From the NCBI GenBank assembly GCA_014621425.1, contig JAANBB010000237.1, positions 1-61,624 on the forward strand: a stretch of 61,624 nucleotides of DNA, given 5' to 3'. The position numbers and the translations under genes were made by a program. The first letter of the stretch is position 1, and each line of letters opens with the position of its first letter. This stretch comes from Cylindrodendrum hubeiense. Lineage: Eukaryota > Ascomycota > Sordariomycetes > Hypocreales > Nectriaceae. A model generated the notes under the pieces. It was not told where the DNA came from. It saw only the letters and a program-made list of their open reading frames with translations, and searched no databases. This document shows, in pieces, positions 58,585 to 61,624 of the stretch.

Positions 58585-60038
58585 ATGAGCTCTCGAAAGC
58601 GATCGCGCTCCGTCGCGGAGGAGAACCGCGCGGAATGCCCCTTCACGGTCAACTACGTCAATAGCCCGTCGCGGGCTGAAAAGGAGCGACACAAAAACAA
58701 GAAGAGGAAGCGCGATGGCCAGGAGGAGGAGAAGCGGGTGCAGATCCAGATGTCCCCCTTCTCACCCTCCGGCGCGTTCAAGACTCACGATACTATGGAC
58801 CTTTACTACACTGTCGAGCCTGGGAAGCGATGGCTGGACATGACGCGCTACAACAGCTTCGTCCGTACGTATCCGAGCCCATCTCCCGGGAAATGAGGGG
58901 TCTGACCTAATCGTCTTTGCAGTGAATGGAATCAAATATTATAGCGAAGGCTTCGTGTTCGTCGCCAACGAGGCGACGATCGAGCGACAACGAGCCGCCG
59001 CAAGTTTAGGCAATGTTGGGCCCATCAAGAAGTCTGACGACGACTGGGTGGCCCGCATCCTCGAGATTCGAGCCGCCGACGAGCACCATGTTTATGCGCG
59101 CGTGTACTGGATGTACTGGCCTGACGAGTTGCCGCATGGCACGCTCGATGGCAAGAAGACAGTCCAGGGACGCCAGCCGTACCACGGCCAAAACGAGCTG
59201 ATTGCGTCGAACCACAGTAAGCAACGTTTATTGGCTGCGTGCGTGCGATGCGATGGAGCTGACAGACTACCACAGTGGACGTTATTAACGTCGTCAGCGT
59301 GACGATGCCAGCAACCGTCAATCAATGGATCGAAGCAGATGACGACGAGATCCAGGACGCGCTGTATTGGCGACAAGCTTTTAACTGTCGCAATGCGCAA
59401 CTTTCGGTAAGCAACCCAATGTCCACGTCATCCGTCGCCTTGATTCTAACAGCCTCCAGTCGGTCGAACTAATGTGCAAATGCGAAACTCCCGCGAACCC
59501 CGATAGGACGTTAATAGGATGCACCAGCCCTGATTGCGGGAAGTGGATGCATCACGAATGCCTGAGCCACGATGTCCTCACGAGGGTATACGATCGACTC
59601 GGCACCGATAAGCCGCATTTGAAGGAAGAGCCGATGGTCAAGGAAGAAAAGACGGACGAGGAAGCTGCGCGCCCTCTCAGCCCAACCGACGCGCAGGAGA
59701 AGGAGACGCAGCCGACAATTGACGTGCGCTCCGGTGGCGCTCAAGATAACGTCCATGTCAGGAAGCCCAACGCAGAGTCTCCGCGAACGACGGCGACGCC
59801 CACGCCCGGCCCCACGCCCTCGAACCCGAGCACCGAAGGAAGAGCATCCGCGAAAAAGAACCGGAAGAAGAAGAGCATCGACTACAAGCCATACCAGGGT
59901 CTCTTCGAGGCGACCTTGAAGATGAGCGACGGCCCGACGGTTTGGGAGATACAAGATCTGCGGGATAACGTGACGGGCGGCGAGAAGACCTGGACTGAGC
60001 AGGCCAACTGCCTGCTCTGCGGTGTCACCATCGACTGA
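58585..60038 (+). CDS. BAH-PHD chromatin reader, EPR-1/BP1-like
   Basis: Four exons (58585-58864, 58923-59216, 59276-59406, 59460-60038) give 427 residues. The N-terminus is basic (KERHKNKKRKRDGQEEEKR), a likely nuclear signal. A BAH domain covers about residues 95-235, with ISSUE-free core words DDDWVARILEIRAADEHH and YWMYWPDELPHGT. A PHD finger follows from about 240: CKCETPANPDRTLIGCTSPDCGKWMHHEC. The last zinc-ligand pair, CLLC, comes only at the extreme C-terminus (CLLCGVTID) after about 130 Pro/Thr/Lys-rich residues, so the finger has a long insert or is incomplete. The BAH-then-PHD order matches fungal EPR-1 (Neurospora) and BP1 (Fusarium), which read H3K27me3 in facultative heterochromatin. 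That assignment rests on architecture and needs a phylogeny. Confidence 0.8.
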
Positions 60039-61101
60039 AGTGGCTACGCCCTACAACCTGATTATTTGGTTTCTTTGCGCCAGGGTCTTCCATTCTCGCG
60101 GGAGAGAGCTTCCGACCCAACCCTGCGAGCTCGCTGCGTTGTTGGCATAAGGTGTTGATTCCGTGAGTGGCTGTTTTCTCGGCCTTCCTGGACGCGCCTG
60201 CCCCAGCCTGATGTCGCAGGGATGCTTCGGCTCTCTCCCACTCGATCACCGATCGTTCTTCTTTTATAAATCTCTGGGTTCTTTGTTGGCGATAGCTCCA
60301 TGAACGGATGCTTCGGGCGCGGCGTTAGTGGCGAATCTACGGAATATGATGACTTTGGAAACCGGTCAGTTCATGGCACACGGGGGGAAGGGGCTTTTCT
60401 CTATGTGTTGTTGGGTCGTTTCTTCAAAGTCGGGGTTCGGAAGAGGGAGGAGGAGGGGGGAAGAGAAGGGAAGAATGAAGGACGGAAGGGAGGAGGGGAT
60501 ATACATTATATGGATGGAGACAGAGGGGTGCCTTTTGCGTTACCTGAAGTTGAATTTAGTCGGCTATCTTATGCGATGCCTTGTCTCGTAGTTCTGCTAC
60601 CCAACGTACCTTTCCTACCTCACTTATAGTTATAGTTAGCGTTGGCTCTGTCGCCGTCACGGGCGAATAAACAAGACTGCGTAAACATGATGGATCCCCG
60701 AGGCGCTGTGATTCTCCGGTTTGCTCGTGCACTTGTATAGCCGAAGTGGAATCAATTTTTAGAGGCGTCTACATTGGTGGATCGCAGCATTTGGCTCTGG
60801 AGGAGAGGGGACGAATGACGCGTTGAAGGTCAGGGACACCCACATACATAGTACATACCTACGGATAGGCAGTAGGTAGTTCGCAAGGCGGGGCGAGCTC
60901 AGACCAGGCGTGGGACGTAGCGTTGCATTGAGCTCCCTACCCGCGACCAACCCCGCCACTCTGTCGTTGGACATCCGGAGCTTCAATGCCAGCTTGACCT
61001 CCGTCTCTCGTCTCTCGTCTCTCGTCTCAGCACAGCGCCGTCTTGCCTCTATCTCAACCTCCACCCTACACACGCCCAGGCTTGCACCCCCCCTCGCAAC
61101 C
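60039..61101. other. Intergenic, BAH-PHD gene to capping protein beta
   Basis: No supported gene. It includes a GGA/GGGA-rich stretch at 60440-60500 and the CTCGTCT repeat in the leader of the capping-protein gene. Confidence 0.5.
61003..61028 (+). repeat. CTCGTCT tandem repeat in the capping-protein leader
   Basis: Four copies of CTCGTCT/TCTCGTC lie about 75-100 bp before the start codon, in the probable 5' untranslated region. Confidence 0.8.
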
Positions 61102-61538
61102 ATGGCTGACATCGATCCGTTTGACTCGGCCCTGTAAGTACCGCACCACCGCCTCTCCCATGATGGCACCGACTGCATTCCCGATCCCGCATTTCCCATC
61201 TATCGCCATCATCCGCTGACACTCGGCTCTCTGCCTCGTCTAGCGACCTCCTGCGTCGGCTCAACCCCAAGCAGACAACCGATCATCTCAACGCCATCAT
61301 CTCGCTCGCCCCGGACCTGACCGAAGACCTCCTCTCGTCCGTCGACCAGCCCCTGACCGTCCGCCGGTGCAAGCAGACCGGCCGCGACTACCTGCTCTGC
61401 GACTACAACCGCGATGGCGATAGCTACCGCTCCCCATGGTCTAACCAGTTCGACCCCCCGCTGGACGAGAGCGGCGCCGGCGGCGTCGGTGCGGGCGGTA
61501 GCGAGGGTTTCCGTACAACCAAGGACAACAACCTATAA
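61102..61538 (+). CDS. CAP2: F-actin-capping protein subunit beta, 5' part, reading frame broken
   Basis: Two exons (61102-61133, 61244 onward) encode [20 protein letters not shown] and then [40 protein letters not shown] and [10 protein letters not shown], all typical of capping protein beta, which with the alpha subunit caps actin barbed ends. The match stops at [10 protein letters not shown] near residue 99. The next residues (FRTTKDNNL) and a TAA at 61536-61538 do not fit the family, which continues for about 180 residues more. The following 85 bases are AT-rich and non-coding. An insertion, rearrangement, misassembly at a contig edge, or an unusual intron starting near 61506 could explain this. 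I list the frame as it stands. Confidence 0.75.
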
Positions 61539-61545
61539 CCCTCGC
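61501..61545. repeat. 9-bp inverted repeat at the break in the capping-protein gene
   Basis: GCGAGGGTT (61501-61509) and AACCCTCGC (61537-61545) are perfect inverted copies, 27 bases apart, placed exactly where homology to capping protein beta ends. Confidence 0.7.
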
Positions 61546-61624
61546 GAAATTAAATATACTATCGCAGCCTTGAATTTCTTAAGACTGGTATAGATCCTGG
61601 ATAATAGTATAAAAATAATTCCAT

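Overview
The window is nuclear DNA of a filamentous ascomycete (Pezizomycotina, probably a Sordariomycete). Most genes carry short GT-AG introns of about 45-110 bp with CTAAC/CTGAC-like branch sites. The gene content (DUF3602 protein, BAH-PHD reader, fused isocyanide synthase-dioxygenase, Kex2-type secreted precursor) is typical of such fungi. Genus cannot be fixed from sequence alone. Twenty-four protein genes are supported, two of them cut at the window ends. I saw no tRNA, rRNA, CRISPR or intact transposon.

Left part (1-31 kb) is dense with conserved housekeeping genes on both strands: the 3' end of an unrecognised acidic protein, a UBE2Z-like E2, the clamp-loader subunit RFC2, a coiled-coil protein of unknown function, the spliceosomal helicase BRR2, a PWWP chromatin reader, ORC3, a small unknown protein, SEC66, NPL4, and the mitochondrial arginine-specific carbamoyl-phosphate synthase large chain. 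Replication (RFC2, ORC3), splicing, ER translocation and Cdc48-linked proteolysis are represented, but nothing suggests they form one functional unit.

Middle part (31-39.6 kb) is gene-poor. It has a 12-bp minisatellite, an AT-rich, repeat-relic-like tract, and one striking gene: a 500-residue secreted, cysteine-free, repeat-bearing protein with six Lys-Arg sites each followed by Glu or Asp, which looks like a Kex2-processed peptide precursor. An MPO1-like (DUF962) gene lies beside it.

Right part starts with RPB7, an HpcH/HpaI aldolase, a glutaredoxin-like protein and a CHORD-CS co-chaperone. From 44.4 to 51.8 kb follows a probable small specialised-metabolite locus: an MFS transporter, a PHOX-type FAD monooxygenase and, divergently, a fused isocyanide synthase/2-oxoglutarate dioxygenase. 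The upstream regions of the transporter and the synthase share a TTCGGAAC-type motif, in the synthase promoter as a perfect inverted repeat close to a TATA box. Beyond it come a PAR32-like protein, ATG22, a BAH-PHD reader resembling EPR-1/BP1, and the 5' part of capping protein beta, whose reading frame breaks off in AT-rich sequence at the window end.

The items most worth follow-up are the isocyanide locus with its shared promoter motif, the Kex2-type precursor, a 12-nt microexon exactly at the E2 active site, and the broken capping-protein gene.
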